Positions 40,459-48,849 of a DNA stretch of 64,000 bases are shown here, one piece after another. The position numbers and the translations under genes were made by a program. The notes under the pieces were generated by a model. The model made no database searches. It was not told the origin of the DNA and was given only the letters and a program-made list of their open reading frames with translations. The first letter of the stretch is position 1. Every line of letters begins with the position of its first letter. The stretch is from an uncultured delta proteobacterium (GTDB taxonomy: Bacteria; Myxococcota_A; Polyangia; Polyangiales; Polyangiaceae): positions 46,788 to 110,787 of the forward strand of contig CAITIQ010000157.1 in NCBI GenBank assembly GCA_903892415.1. Direction: 5' to 3'.

Positions 40459-41730
40459 ATGACCACCAACGGCGAGAGTCTCGTTCAGATTCGCAAGGCC
40501 GCTCCGCCCCCTCGGGTTCCGCGTGCCGGGGAGACGGGGCACCACCCGTATTACGCAGTGTGGGAACTCACGATGAAGTGCGATCAACCTTGTGAGCACT
40601 GCGGCTCACGTGCAGGAGCTGCTCGCGACCAGGAACTCTCACACGAGGAGATTCTCGATGTTGCCCAAGGTCTGGTTGACCTCGGCTGTCGTGAGGTTGC
40701 CCTGATTGGTGGGGAGGCTTATCTCCGCAAGGACATTTACAAGATCGTCGAGTTCCTGACCGGTAAGGGTCTGCGCGTCAGCATGCAAACCGGTGGACGC
40801 GCCCTGCATGCAGAGCGTGCTCGCGAGCTCAAGAAGGCCGGCTTGTATGGAGTTGGCGTCTCGGTGGACGGGCCACCGCGCATCCATGACAAGCTGCGAG
40901 GCAACCTCGGAAGCCACGCCGCAGCCATGAAGGCGCTGGAGAATGCGCGCGATGCGGGGATGATCGTCACGTCGAACGCGCAGATCAATCAGCTCAATTA
41001 CAAGCACCTTTGGGAGTTGGTGGAGGGCCTGTGGAAGCGCAACGTGATTGCGTGGCAGGTGGCCATCACCGTACCGATGGGTCGCGCAGCCGACCGCCCC
41101 GAATGGATTCTCGAGCCCTACATGATGGTGGAGGTCATTGACACCCTGGCCGCCATCCAGATGGAGGGACTCAAGCGCTACGATGGCAAAGGCGAGCCAT
41201 TCAACATCTTCGTAGGCAACAACATCGGCTACTACGGCCCCCACGAGACCACCCTGCGCTCGAGGCCGGGCGGACGTGAGTCCTTCTGGCAGGGCTGCAA
41301 GGCCGGCCAATACGTGGTTGGGATTGAATCCGATGGCAAGGTCAAGGGCTGCCCGTCGCTACCAACCGCGCCGTACACGGGTGGCAACGTGCGCGACAAA
41401 TCGTTGAAGGAGCTCTGGGAGACTTCACCGGAAATCGGCTTCACGCGTGACCGGACCACAGACGAGCTGTGGGGCTTTTGCAAGACTTGCTACTACGCCG
41501 ACGAGTGCAAGGCGGGTTGCTCGTGGACGGCTCATTGCACGACCGGCCGACGTGGCAACAATCCCTTCTGCTACCACCGCGTGAAGACGCTCGAGAAACG
41601 TGGGATTCGCGAGGTGCTCAAGCAGAAGACGCTCGCTCCAAACGAGCCCTATGACTTCGGTGCGTTCGACATCATCGAGGAGCCGCTGCCCGGCTCGAGC
41701 AGTGACACGAGCGAAGCTACCGGACCCTAG
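40459..41730 (+). CDS. Radical SAM/SPASM protein
   Basis: 423 aa from the ATG at 40459. The CxxxCxxC motif CDQPCEHC (Cys41, 45, 48) binds the SAM-cleaving 4Fe-4S cluster, followed by GGEAYLRKDIYKIVEFL. The C-terminal SPASM region has Cys-rich segments (FCKTCYYADECKAGCSW, CTTGRRGNNPFC) for auxiliary clusters. SPASM enzymes commonly modify peptides or proteins. An upstream in-frame ORF start at 40327 overlaps the divergent gene and is rejected. The hydrophobic pair CCTTCCCGAC/GTCGGGAAGG (41752-41784) just downstream may terminate it. Confidence 0.92.
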   Translation: MTTNGESLVQIRKAAPPPRVPRAGETGHHPYYAVWELTMKCDQPCEHCGSRAGAARDQELSHEEILDVAQGLVDLGCREVALIGGEAYLRKDIYKIVEFLTGKGLRVSMQTGGRALHAERARELKKAGLYGVGVSVDGPPRIHDKLRGNLGSHAAAMKALENARDAGMIVTSNAQINQLNYKHLWELVEGLWKRNVIAWQVAITVPMGRAADRPEWILEPYMMVEVIDTLAAIQMEGLKRYDGKGEPFNIFVGNNIGYYGPHETTLRSRPGGRESFWQGCKAGQYVVGIESDGKVKGCPSLPTAPYTGGNVRDKSLKELWETSPEIGFTRDRTTDELWGFCKTCYYADECKAGCSWTAHCTTGRRGNNPFCYHRVKTLEKRGIREVLKQKTLAPNEPYDFGAFDIIEEPLPGSSSDTSEATGP

Positions 41731-41731
41731 C

Positions 41732-42550
41732 TCAACGAACGATTCGAAGGTCCTTCCCGACTCTGGCCAAAAAGGTCGGGAAGGGAACGACCTGGCCTCG
41801 ACGTCGGTCGCGCAGCCTGAAACTTGGGCGAAAGTCCTTGTCGCAGAGCTCGAGCAGCTTGGCCCCGGCAACGAGTCGGAAATCCTGGTTGGCCGGGTCC
41901 CGCGGCAACGTTGGATCTCCGTCAACGCCGAATACCTGCAACATGTCGGTGATATCCGCGCGCAGGTACGCCTCCGTCAGAGCTGGGTAGGCACGCGCTG
42001 TGTCGAGCATTTGTAGCTCCGTTAGTTGCCAGATCCGGTCGGCGTGATTGCCTCGCACTGCCGCATCAAGCTCGAGCAAGATCGCTTGGGCTTCGTCAAT
42101 CAGCGACGCATCGAGCACGAGATCGGGGTAGCTCTGCCATGCCCACGGACCAAAGCTTGAACCGAGCTGGGTGCTCGTGAACACCGACTGGGGGAAGGTC
42201 AACGTGTTGGGCTTCTCGGCTTCCCACTCGAAGCGAGCTTCTGCCAGCATCGTCCCGCTTTGCGCGGTTCCGTCGTCTCCCTCTTTGAACTTGAGCAGCC
42301 GAGCAACAGCTGTCATCTCTCTGCGATCGAGCTCGAAGGAGGGCGAACGAGCGAGGCTTGGAGTTGGGCCTGGTTCGACCAGCAGCTCGAGCTTGTTCTC
42401 TCCTGGCGTCAGCCACTGCTGCACAGCGCAGTTTTCACCGGCCACCGTCTCCGGCGTCAGCCGCGTAATCGGAATACCGTTGAGGTAGAGAACTGCGGCG
42501 CAGCCCTTGATCTCGAGCTGCGTCATGATGACCGAATCAGGCTCACTCAT
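41732..42550 (-). CDS. Hypothetical protein of a three-gene cassette
   Basis: 272 aa with a beta-rich first half (VIMTQLEIKGCAAVLYLNGIPITRL, GENKLELLVEPGPTP) and a helical second half (EAQAILLELDAAVRGNHADRIWQL). It ends in RRGQVVPFPTFLARVGKD. I do not recognise it. It is the last of three minus-strand genes (with 42552 and 44466) spaced by 1 and 12 bp, convergent with the radical SAM gene. Confidence 0.55.
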   Translation of the reverse strand: MSEPDSVIMTQLEIKGCAAVLYLNGIPITRLTPETVAGENCAVQQWLTPGENKLELLVEPGPTPSLARSPSFELDRREMTAVARLLKFKEGDDGTAQSGTMLAEARFEWEAEKPNTLTFPQSVFTSTQLGSSFGPWAWQSYPDLVLDASLIDEAQAILLELDAAVRGNHADRIWQLTELQMLDTARAYPALTEAYLRADITDMLQVFGVDGDPTLPRDPANQDFRLVAGAKLLELCDKDFRPSFRLRDRRRGQVVPFPTFLARVGKDLRIVR

Positions 42551-42551
42551 T

Positions 42552-44453
42552 CTATTTGAACGTATAGATCGAAGTTGCCTTGAGAATCTCGATCGGGTCG
42601 ATGGCCCTCGGCGTACTCCAGCCGGGCGCCTTGAACGAAGCGGTCAGGACCAGGGACTTTGACTTGAGCTCGCCTTTCAGACCGATGTTCTTATTCGGCA
42701 GATCGTAGACAAACTCGCCCTTGAATTCGAGCCCGGAGGTCAACGCCGCTCTCGCATCGGTGACTGTGTATCCGGCCAAATACGCACTTGCGTAGGGAGT
42801 GAGTTCTCCCTGGCAATCACCCGCAACGCCAAACTTGGGTGGGCTCTTGGATTTGAGCTTCGGCGGACACGGGCCCTGAAAGGCGCGGATCTCCTTGTCG
42901 ATTGCGATCTTGAAGGCCAGGCTGCCTTCAATCTTGACGACAATGCCGGTCTTCCAGCGTTCGCCGCCGCAGGTCACGTCGACACCAAAGCTGAGCGCCA
43001 ACCGCATGTTGACGATTTCCATCGCCAGCTTGAGTTTGAACTGGGTGTAAACGGGCCAGTATCGCTTGTCGATGCAAGCGGCGTTCTTGGGCCCCCACTC
43101 GACCACCGCGTAACCGCAGAGCACGCTCAGGCTGAACTCAAACTTGAATCCGGCTTGGGGAACCTTCTTGAAGAGATCCTTCACCGCCCCCATGGCCAAC
43201 GCCAGGTTCGTTACGCAGGCCTTTAGCTCCTGAACCGCTTCGATCAGATCCTTGCTACCGATCTCTCGGTCGTTGCGAGCAAAGACGAGTTCAAACCCAG
43301 CGGAGGGCTTCGCCAAACGGTCGGTGACCGCCTTAAAGCCGAACTTTATGTCTCCAGTCCTGTTGATCCGAGTGGCCCTGACCGCACTGCCATCTTGATC
43401 GCTGTACCGCTCCACGCGCCGCCCGATTAGCGTGCCATACGCGTTGCCTGAAATCCCCGCGCCACGGTCCACGTCGACCGTCGTCTCATACGCGCGACCG
43501 CTGGTTCCGATGCGCCGCTCGCCAGAAGTCACCGTCAAACGAGGGTCGGTGAAGACTTGCTTCGGCTTATTCCAATCGGCTTCGCGACGGTGCTCGTGTT
43601 TGAACTGACCCAGCGGCGGCACCTTGACGCCGATGGTCCATTTGTCTCGACGGTGAATTCGCAGCAGGGCCTTGATGTCGCGATTGATCGGCTTAGTGGC
43701 GCCTTTCGCGCAGGTCCCGCAAGCCTGTGCGACAATCTCGATCTCTTTGGGCTTGGATGCGGCGAACAAGCTGATGATCCACTCGAAAAGAACGAAGGCG
43801 CCGCTCCCCATCTTGTGTACGTCGAACAAGAATGTCGGCCCGAATAGCCGGTGATCTTGCTCGTGTTTGATCGTGCTGACGCCCTGACGTTTGATCACCA
43901 ACGGCTTGAACTCAGGAGCCTTCGTTTTGGCGGTGACTGTGAGCAACGCGTGCTCATCTCGAGGGCAATCTGGCGTATTGAAGCCCGCGTGGATCGCCTT
44001 CAAGGTGACGATGTCCCCAGGGTCATGGAAGCTCGCTGACTTGGGCGTTTCGGCCGCGTTGTAGTCGGCGATGGTCTCAATCACGAGATCGTAGGCACCG
44101 AGCGCAGGATCGCGAGCGGGCTCGTTCCCGATCATCACCTTGTTGTGTCGCAGGCGGTTGATCGCTTGCGCAAACTCCATCTTCTTCGGCAGAGAGCCAG
44201 CTGTCGTAGCCGGGTCGGGAGGAGCGTCCGGGTCGTCGACGGAGTGCTCGAACTGGATGTTCAAGGTATCGACGTCACAGGGCTTGTGTACCGCCAACGG
44301 GCAATCGCGCTCCAGCGCCGCCTCCGACGCAACCACAGAAGCAGGCAACACAGGCAAAGTCGGTTTCGCTGCGGCTGGCTTTATCGGTTTCGCTGCGGCT
44401 GGCTTTGTCGGTTTCGCTGCGGCTGGCTTTGTCGGTTGCGTTCCTGGCCCCAT
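42552..44453 (-). CDS. Large hypothetical protein with KPAAAKP repeats
   Basis: 633 aa. The first 32 residues are three to four copies of an 8-residue unit (KPTKPAAA-type), encoded by 24-bp DNA repeats. The rest mixes beta segments, seven or more Cys and patches such as GACGTCAKGATKP-like turns (AQACGTCAKGATKP) and FEFSLSVLCGYAVVEW. The layout resembles proteins found beside type VI effectors in myxobacteria, but no family can be named. It begins 12 bp after the 137-aa gene. Confidence 0.6.
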   Translation of the reverse strand: MGPGTQPTKPAAAKPTKPAAAKPIKPAAAKPTLPVLPASVVASEAALERDCPLAVHKPCDVDTLNIQFEHSVDDPDAPPDPATTAGSLPKKMEFAQAINRLRHNKVMIGNEPARDPALGAYDLVIETIADYNAAETPKSASFHDPGDIVTLKAIHAGFNTPDCPRDEHALLTVTAKTKAPEFKPLVIKRQGVSTIKHEQDHRLFGPTFLFDVHKMGSGAFVLFEWIISLFAASKPKEIEIVAQACGTCAKGATKPINRDIKALLRIHRRDKWTIGVKVPPLGQFKHEHRREADWNKPKQVFTDPRLTVTSGERRIGTSGRAYETTVDVDRGAGISGNAYGTLIGRRVERYSDQDGSAVRATRINRTGDIKFGFKAVTDRLAKPSAGFELVFARNDREIGSKDLIEAVQELKACVTNLALAMGAVKDLFKKVPQAGFKFEFSLSVLCGYAVVEWGPKNAACIDKRYWPVYTQFKLKLAMEIVNMRLALSFGVDVTCGGERWKTGIVVKIEGSLAFKIAIDKEIRAFQGPCPPKLKSKSPPKFGVAGDCQGELTPYASAYLAGYTVTDARAALTSGLEFKGEFVYDLPNKNIGLKGELKSKSLVLTASFKAPGWSTPRAIDPIEILKATSIYTFK

Positions 44454-44465
44454 CTTGTCGCCCTC

Positions 44466-44879
44466 TCAATCCGCTACGGTTTCACTCGAGCCGTCCGCAT
44501 CGTACTCGGGGTAGACGATGACCTGGTCCAAGCCCTCGACATCGTTCGCCCGCGCCGTCCGTATCAGCCTGCGGATCTTACCTTCTGCCGCCAGGGTTCG
44601 GCTCTCAAGGATTGAGCGAAACCATTCGACCTCGTTGTCCGCCTCCACACCCAAAAGAAGAAACAGCAAGATCAGCTGGGCGGCCTCAGGCTCGGTACGA
44701 ACCCGATAGGAGTCAGCCTTGTCGACAGCTGCTTCGACCCAACCACGCAGAGCGTCAGGCGACATTCCTTCCACCCACTCTGCGAAGCTCTCGCGAAGGT
44801 AGCCCACCATCATCTGGCAGAACTTCTCTCGAGTCTTCGCGTTGAAGAACTCCATCTGCTCCCGCTTGATCCGGAACAT
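44466..44879 (-). CDS. Hypothetical protein, effector-locus type
   Basis: 137 aa, helical (MFRIKREQMEFFNAKTREKF, MMVGYLRESFAEWVEGM, AAQLILLFLLLGVEAD). Similar short proteins starting M-F-x-I-x-x-E-Q-M often stand at the head of secretion-effector cassettes in proteobacteria; that comparison is from memory. First gene of the three-gene unit. Confidence 0.55.
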   Translation of the reverse strand: MFRIKREQMEFFNAKTREKFCQMMVGYLRESFAEWVEGMSPDALRGWVEAAVDKADSYRVRTEPEAAQLILLFLLLGVEADNEVEWFRSILESRTLAAEGKIRRLIRTARANDVEGLDQVIVYPEYDADGSSETVAD

Positions 44880-45124
44880 CGCGATCTCCTCCTTCGGATG
44901 CTACCCGCCTCGCAAAGACATGGGGGCCTTGGCAGCAAGCGGCACCAAACTGGGGTCACACGTCAGTCGATGTCGCCCTTCGTGGGCACGCGTTGCTCGC
45001 CAATCGCATGACGTAGAAGCGTCGCGCTTTCGACGCTATCGCGCATGGAATTCAGCCGAAATGCCGCGTACGTGCGGGAGTCGTCGCAACTCGCTCTTGG
45101 CATCGCTTTCGCTAGGGACTCGTC

Positions 45125-46750
45125 GTGAATCTCGAAGTCCACTCTCTTTCGCCCCGCCCCCGTTCGCTCGTCCCCGCTGATCGTGCAAGCCAGGTGCTGC
45201 GCGATGGAGCGATTCGCGAGACAGTGAACACGGTTCTTCACCTTGGCCTGCGCTACTTCAGTTTGGAGGTTGCGACCTTCAGCGAGGCGGCCATGGACAC
45301 CCTGATCGTTCATGGTCGAAGAACCGAGGAGGACGAGCCGCCGCCCTCATTGATCGGTCCTCCCGGGGTCGCGATGCGTGATGTGGTGGTCGTGCATGAC
45401 GCCAAGTCCTCCAGCTCCAATTATGCCAAACGGCTCTGCGAGCTTGGAGACGCCGCCTACATCGGCGCGCCCATCGTGGTCGACGGACGAACAGTGGGCG
45501 TGCTCGAATTCACCAGTCGCAAGCCACGCGAGGCCTTCAATGAAGGCGACATCGAGATGATCGGGAGCTTGTCACGCTGGCTCGAATCGGAGTTGGTGCA
45601 AGCTGCATTGACTGAAGGAGCAAAAGCTCCACGGACCAAGTCGGCGCCGCATCCGTCCTTCATCGCGAGCATGAGCAAGGAGCTGCGCACCCCGATCAGC
45701 AGCCTGCTCGGACTCTCGAAGGCAATGAAGCAGGAGAACCTCGGCCCGCTGACCGAGCAGCAAAAGCAAGCGCTCGATGCGGTGCACGAGAGCGGACGGC
45801 ATCTGCTCTCGCTGGTGAACGACATCCTCGAGCTGGCCAAGATCGAGTCGGGCGATACCGTCCTGGCGATGGGCCACTGCGATGTTCGCACCGTCAGCGA
45901 GAACGCGATGAAGGAGGTCCGCGAACAAGCGCAGACCAAGGGCGTGCGCATCGTATTCGCGATGGACCCGCGCGCGGAGACAGTTCGCGGAGATGAAGAG
46001 CGTATCAAGCAGATGGTCGCGACCATGCTCGGAAACGCGATCCGGCTTTCTGATACGGGATCGCGAATTGGATTCGAGGTCATCGCCGACCCCGAGCGAG
46101 AGGCCATTCGCTTCGACGTTTCCGATACCGGCACGACCTTGAGCGACGATGATTGTCGCAAGATCTTCTCTCCATTCTCCGAGGCGGACTCGACGCTGTC
46201 ACAGCACTGCGCGGGGCTTGGCGTTGGCATCTCGCTGGTGCATCGCCTGGCCGCAATGCATGGTGGCGGGTTGGCGCTCGAGCGGCGGGAAGGCGGCAAT
46301 CGGTTTTCGGTTGGCATCCCCCATCGCGTCACCGAGGCCAGGCCGTCAACTCGAACCTCTTGGCAGAACCTGCTGGTGATGATTGTGGACCCCTCCGACA
46401 GCGTGAACACGCTGCTGCAGCCATGCCTCCGCGCACGAGGGCACCGCGTCCTCGTAGCTGCGAGCTACGACGAGGCCCGCGACTTATCGGCCATGTTCCG
46501 ACCGGACGTGATGGTGTTGGAAGCGGAGATTCCAGAGGGTGGAGGGCTAGCCCTACTGCGCGCCTTCCGTGATTCTCAGAGCGACAACCTCGCTCACGTG
46601 CCAACGCTCGCAACCTGCTCCCTTTCGCTGCCCGGAGACGAGATGCGCTTCAAGACAGCTGGCGCCACAGGATACATCGCGCGCCCCGTATCGATGCGCA
46701 CGCTCGTCACCCAGATCGAGAAGGCCGGGCCCTTCGCTGACCAGGGCTAA
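45125..46750 (+). CDS. GAF-HATPase-receiver protein with substituted phospho-acceptors
   Basis: 541 aa. GAF domain about 20-165 (AYIGAPIVVDGRTVGVLEF), then a HisKA-like helix MSKELRTPISSLLG in which the phospho-accepting His is Lys, HATPase (N box MLGNAIRLSD, DTGTTLSDDD, GLGVGISLVHRLAAMHGG) and a C-terminal receiver in which PDVMVLEAEIPEGGG carries Glu at the usual Asp. ATP binding looks possible; autophosphorylation is not. It starts TTG/GTG-like at 45125 and its stop overlaps the next gene (TAATG). Confidence 0.88.
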   Translation: MNLEVHSLSPRPRSLVPADRASQVLRDGAIRETVNTVLHLGLRYFSLEVATFSEAAMDTLIVHGRRTEEDEPPPSLIGPPGVAMRDVVVVHDAKSSSSNYAKRLCELGDAAYIGAPIVVDGRTVGVLEFTSRKPREAFNEGDIEMIGSLSRWLESELVQAALTEGAKAPRTKSAPHPSFIASMSKELRTPISSLLGLSKAMKQENLGPLTEQQKQALDAVHESGRHLLSLVNDILELAKIESGDTVLAMGHCDVRTVSENAMKEVREQAQTKGVRIVFAMDPRAETVRGDEERIKQMVATMLGNAIRLSDTGSRIGFEVIADPEREAIRFDVSDTGTTLSDDDCRKIFSPFSEADSTLSQHCAGLGVGISLVHRLAAMHGGGLALERREGGNRFSVGIPHRVTEARPSTRTSWQNLLVMIVDPSDSVNTLLQPCLRARGHRVLVAASYDEARDLSAMFRPDVMVLEAEIPEGGGLALLRAFRDSQSDNLAHVPTLATCSLSLPGDEMRFKTAGATGYIARPVSMRTLVTQIEKAGPFADQG

Positions 46751-48849
46751 TGGGAACCCTGATGCCGAAGCCGACCGTACTCGTTGTCACCAACGACCTC
46801 AGGGATCGGACCACGCTTGAAGAGCTCCTCTCGGCTGAAGGCTACGCGCCCGTCTTCGTCTCCGAGATGTCGGCCGCTCGACAAGCGATGGCAGAAACAC
46901 CGCCGGAGCTGACCCTTTGCGCGGCTCGAATGCCGGGGACGCCTCCGCTCGAGTTCTTGCGGTCGTTGCGGCGCGAGGACCGCGAGTCACAAGTAGTCGT
47001 CCTCGTAGACAAGGCCGATGAAGGTCTTCGTGAGAGAGCGCTCGAGGCACAGGCAGACGATCTGTTGATGACTCCAATCGACGCCATCGATTTGCGTGCA
47101 AAATTGTCATTGCTCGCTCGACTACGGCGCCTTCGCGGCCTCGATCTCGAGCGGTCGGATGCCGACGCCTTGGTGGAGCACAGTCCTGCCGCTTGGCTGT
47201 TGGTGAGTCGCGATCTCGTCGTGCGAAGGGCGAATCGGGCCATGGCCAAGCTGCTTGCCGCTGGTGGTAGCGGACGACTCGTCGGTTCGTCGCTGACACA
47301 ACTGGCGGGCAGAGACGAGTCGTTGCTACACGACATGATCGCGGGCGCCTTTGACAGTGATGCAGGCCAAGGGTCTATCGAGCTCGAGGTGCAACGGCGC
47401 GATGGGCGCACCTTCTCCGCGGTGATCGAGGCGAGTCGATGTCCGGGAGTCGAGGAGCTCGTCCAGGTCGTAATGAACGATGTCTCCGAGCTCCGTCGCT
47501 ATCAGAGCGAACTCGAACGCAGCGCGTACACCGACGCGCTGACCGGGTTGCCCAATCGTGGGCTGCTCAATGACCGCCTTCAGGTCGCGGTGTTTGACGC
47601 AATGCGCTCCAACGAAGGAGTAGCCGTGCTGGTGGTCAACCTGGACCGCTTCCACCTGCTCAACGACGCTTTTGGCTTTGAAGAAGGCAATCGCATCCTC
47701 ACGACGATGGGACAGACGCTGATTGCCCTCACTCGGCCGGACGAAACCGCCGCTCGCCTGGGCGGAGGGGAGTTTGCGCTCGTACTGCGCGGTTTCCACA
47801 ACTCACAACAGATCGTCACTCGGTGTAAGTCGATTCTCGGGGAACTGACCAAGCCGATGAACATCCAGGATCGGCCAGTCACGATTACCCCCAGCATCGG
47901 CGTTGCGCTCTTTCCCCACGACACGACGGTTCCGTCGGAGCTGCTTCGCGATGCGAGCATCGCCTCCCGTCGCGCCAACGCGGCAGGGGGCAACACGGTC
48001 CGATACTACGCTCCTGATATGGAGACCCGCAGCCACCTCCGGGTCGACATAGAGACGCGACTGCGACAAGCGATGCTGAAGAATGAGCTGCGGCTCAACT
48101 ACCAACCGAAGGTCTCGCTTGGCTCGCAGATGGTTTGCGGCGCAGAGGCGCTACTGCGTTGGACCGATGCGGATCGCGGGGCGATCCCGCCGAACGAGTT
48201 CATCCCGATCGCCGAAGAGACGGATCTCATCCTCGGTCTCGGCGCTTGGGTGATCCAACGGGTCTGTCACATCCTGGCTGAGCGCAGCAGCCTTGGGTAC
48301 ATCGACTTGCCCATTTCGGTGAATGTATCGGCGCGACAGTTCGCGGAGCAGGACGTCCCAGAGTTAGTTCAGAACGCGCTCGCCGCTAGCGGCGCCAACC
48401 CGGAGCTTCTCCACATCGAGATAACGGAGGGCCTGCTGCTCAACGACTCCGGTCGAACGATTCATTCGCTCACGTCTCTCCGCGACCTGGGTCTCAAGCT
48501 CGCGCTCGATGACTTCGGCACTGGCTACTCCAGCCTTCGGTACCTCAAGAAGTTGCCGCTAGACTACGTCAAGATCGACCAGTGCTTCGTCCGTGGCATG
48601 CAGGAGGATGACCGCGATCAAGCTATGGTGGAGACCATCGTCAAGATGTCCCATCGGCTTGGATTCCGAGTGATCGCAGAGGGTGTGGAGAGCGCGTGGC
48701 AAGCCCGCTTCTTACAAGAGGTCGGGTGCGATGAAGCGCAGGGCTACTTGTTCGAAAGACCCATGGCGGAGGAGGAGTTCATGTGTCTGGTGCCGGTCTT
48801 ACTGGCACCGACTCGCAGACGGCAGACGCTACTTCGGAGCGTGGTTTAG
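46750..48849 (+). CDS. Receiver-PAS-GGDEF-EAL protein, probable c-di-GMP phosphodiesterase
   Basis: 699 aa. Receiver (1-120) with the phospho-Asp position replaced (TLCAARMPG) and the Lys replaced (LLMTPID). PAS at about 135-255. GGDEF domain with RLGGGEFAL, so the catalytic Asp of GGDEF is Gly. EAL domain with AEALLRW, NVSARQ, IEITEG, DDFGTGYSSL, VKIDQ and AEGVES, which looks complete. It should hydrolyse c-di-GMP, perhaps with the GGDEF domain as a GTP sensor. Overlaps the upstream gene by one base, so the two are co-translated. Confidence 0.93.
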   Translation: MGTLMPKPTVLVVTNDLRDRTTLEELLSAEGYAPVFVSEMSAARQAMAETPPELTLCAARMPGTPPLEFLRSLRREDRESQVVVLVDKADEGLRERALEAQADDLLMTPIDAIDLRAKLSLLARLRRLRGLDLERSDADALVEHSPAAWLLVSRDLVVRRANRAMAKLLAAGGSGRLVGSSLTQLAGRDESLLHDMIAGAFDSDAGQGSIELEVQRRDGRTFSAVIEASRCPGVEELVQVVMNDVSELRRYQSELERSAYTDALTGLPNRGLLNDRLQVAVFDAMRSNEGVAVLVVNLDRFHLLNDAFGFEEGNRILTTMGQTLIALTRPDETAARLGGGEFALVLRGFHNSQQIVTRCKSILGELTKPMNIQDRPVTITPSIGVALFPHDTTVPSELLRDASIASRRANAAGGNTVRYYAPDMETRSHLRVDIETRLRQAMLKNELRLNYQPKVSLGSQMVCGAEALLRWTDADRGAIPPNEFIPIAEETDLILGLGAWVIQRVCHILAERSSLGYIDLPISVNVSARQFAEQDVPELVQNALAASGANPELLHIEITEGLLLNDSGRTIHSLTSLRDLGLKLALDDFGTGYSSLRYLKKLPLDYVKIDQCFVRGMQEDDRDQAMVETIVKMSHRLGFRVIAEGVESAWQARFLQEVGCDEAQGYLFERPMAEEEFMCLVPVLLAPTRRRQTLLRSVV

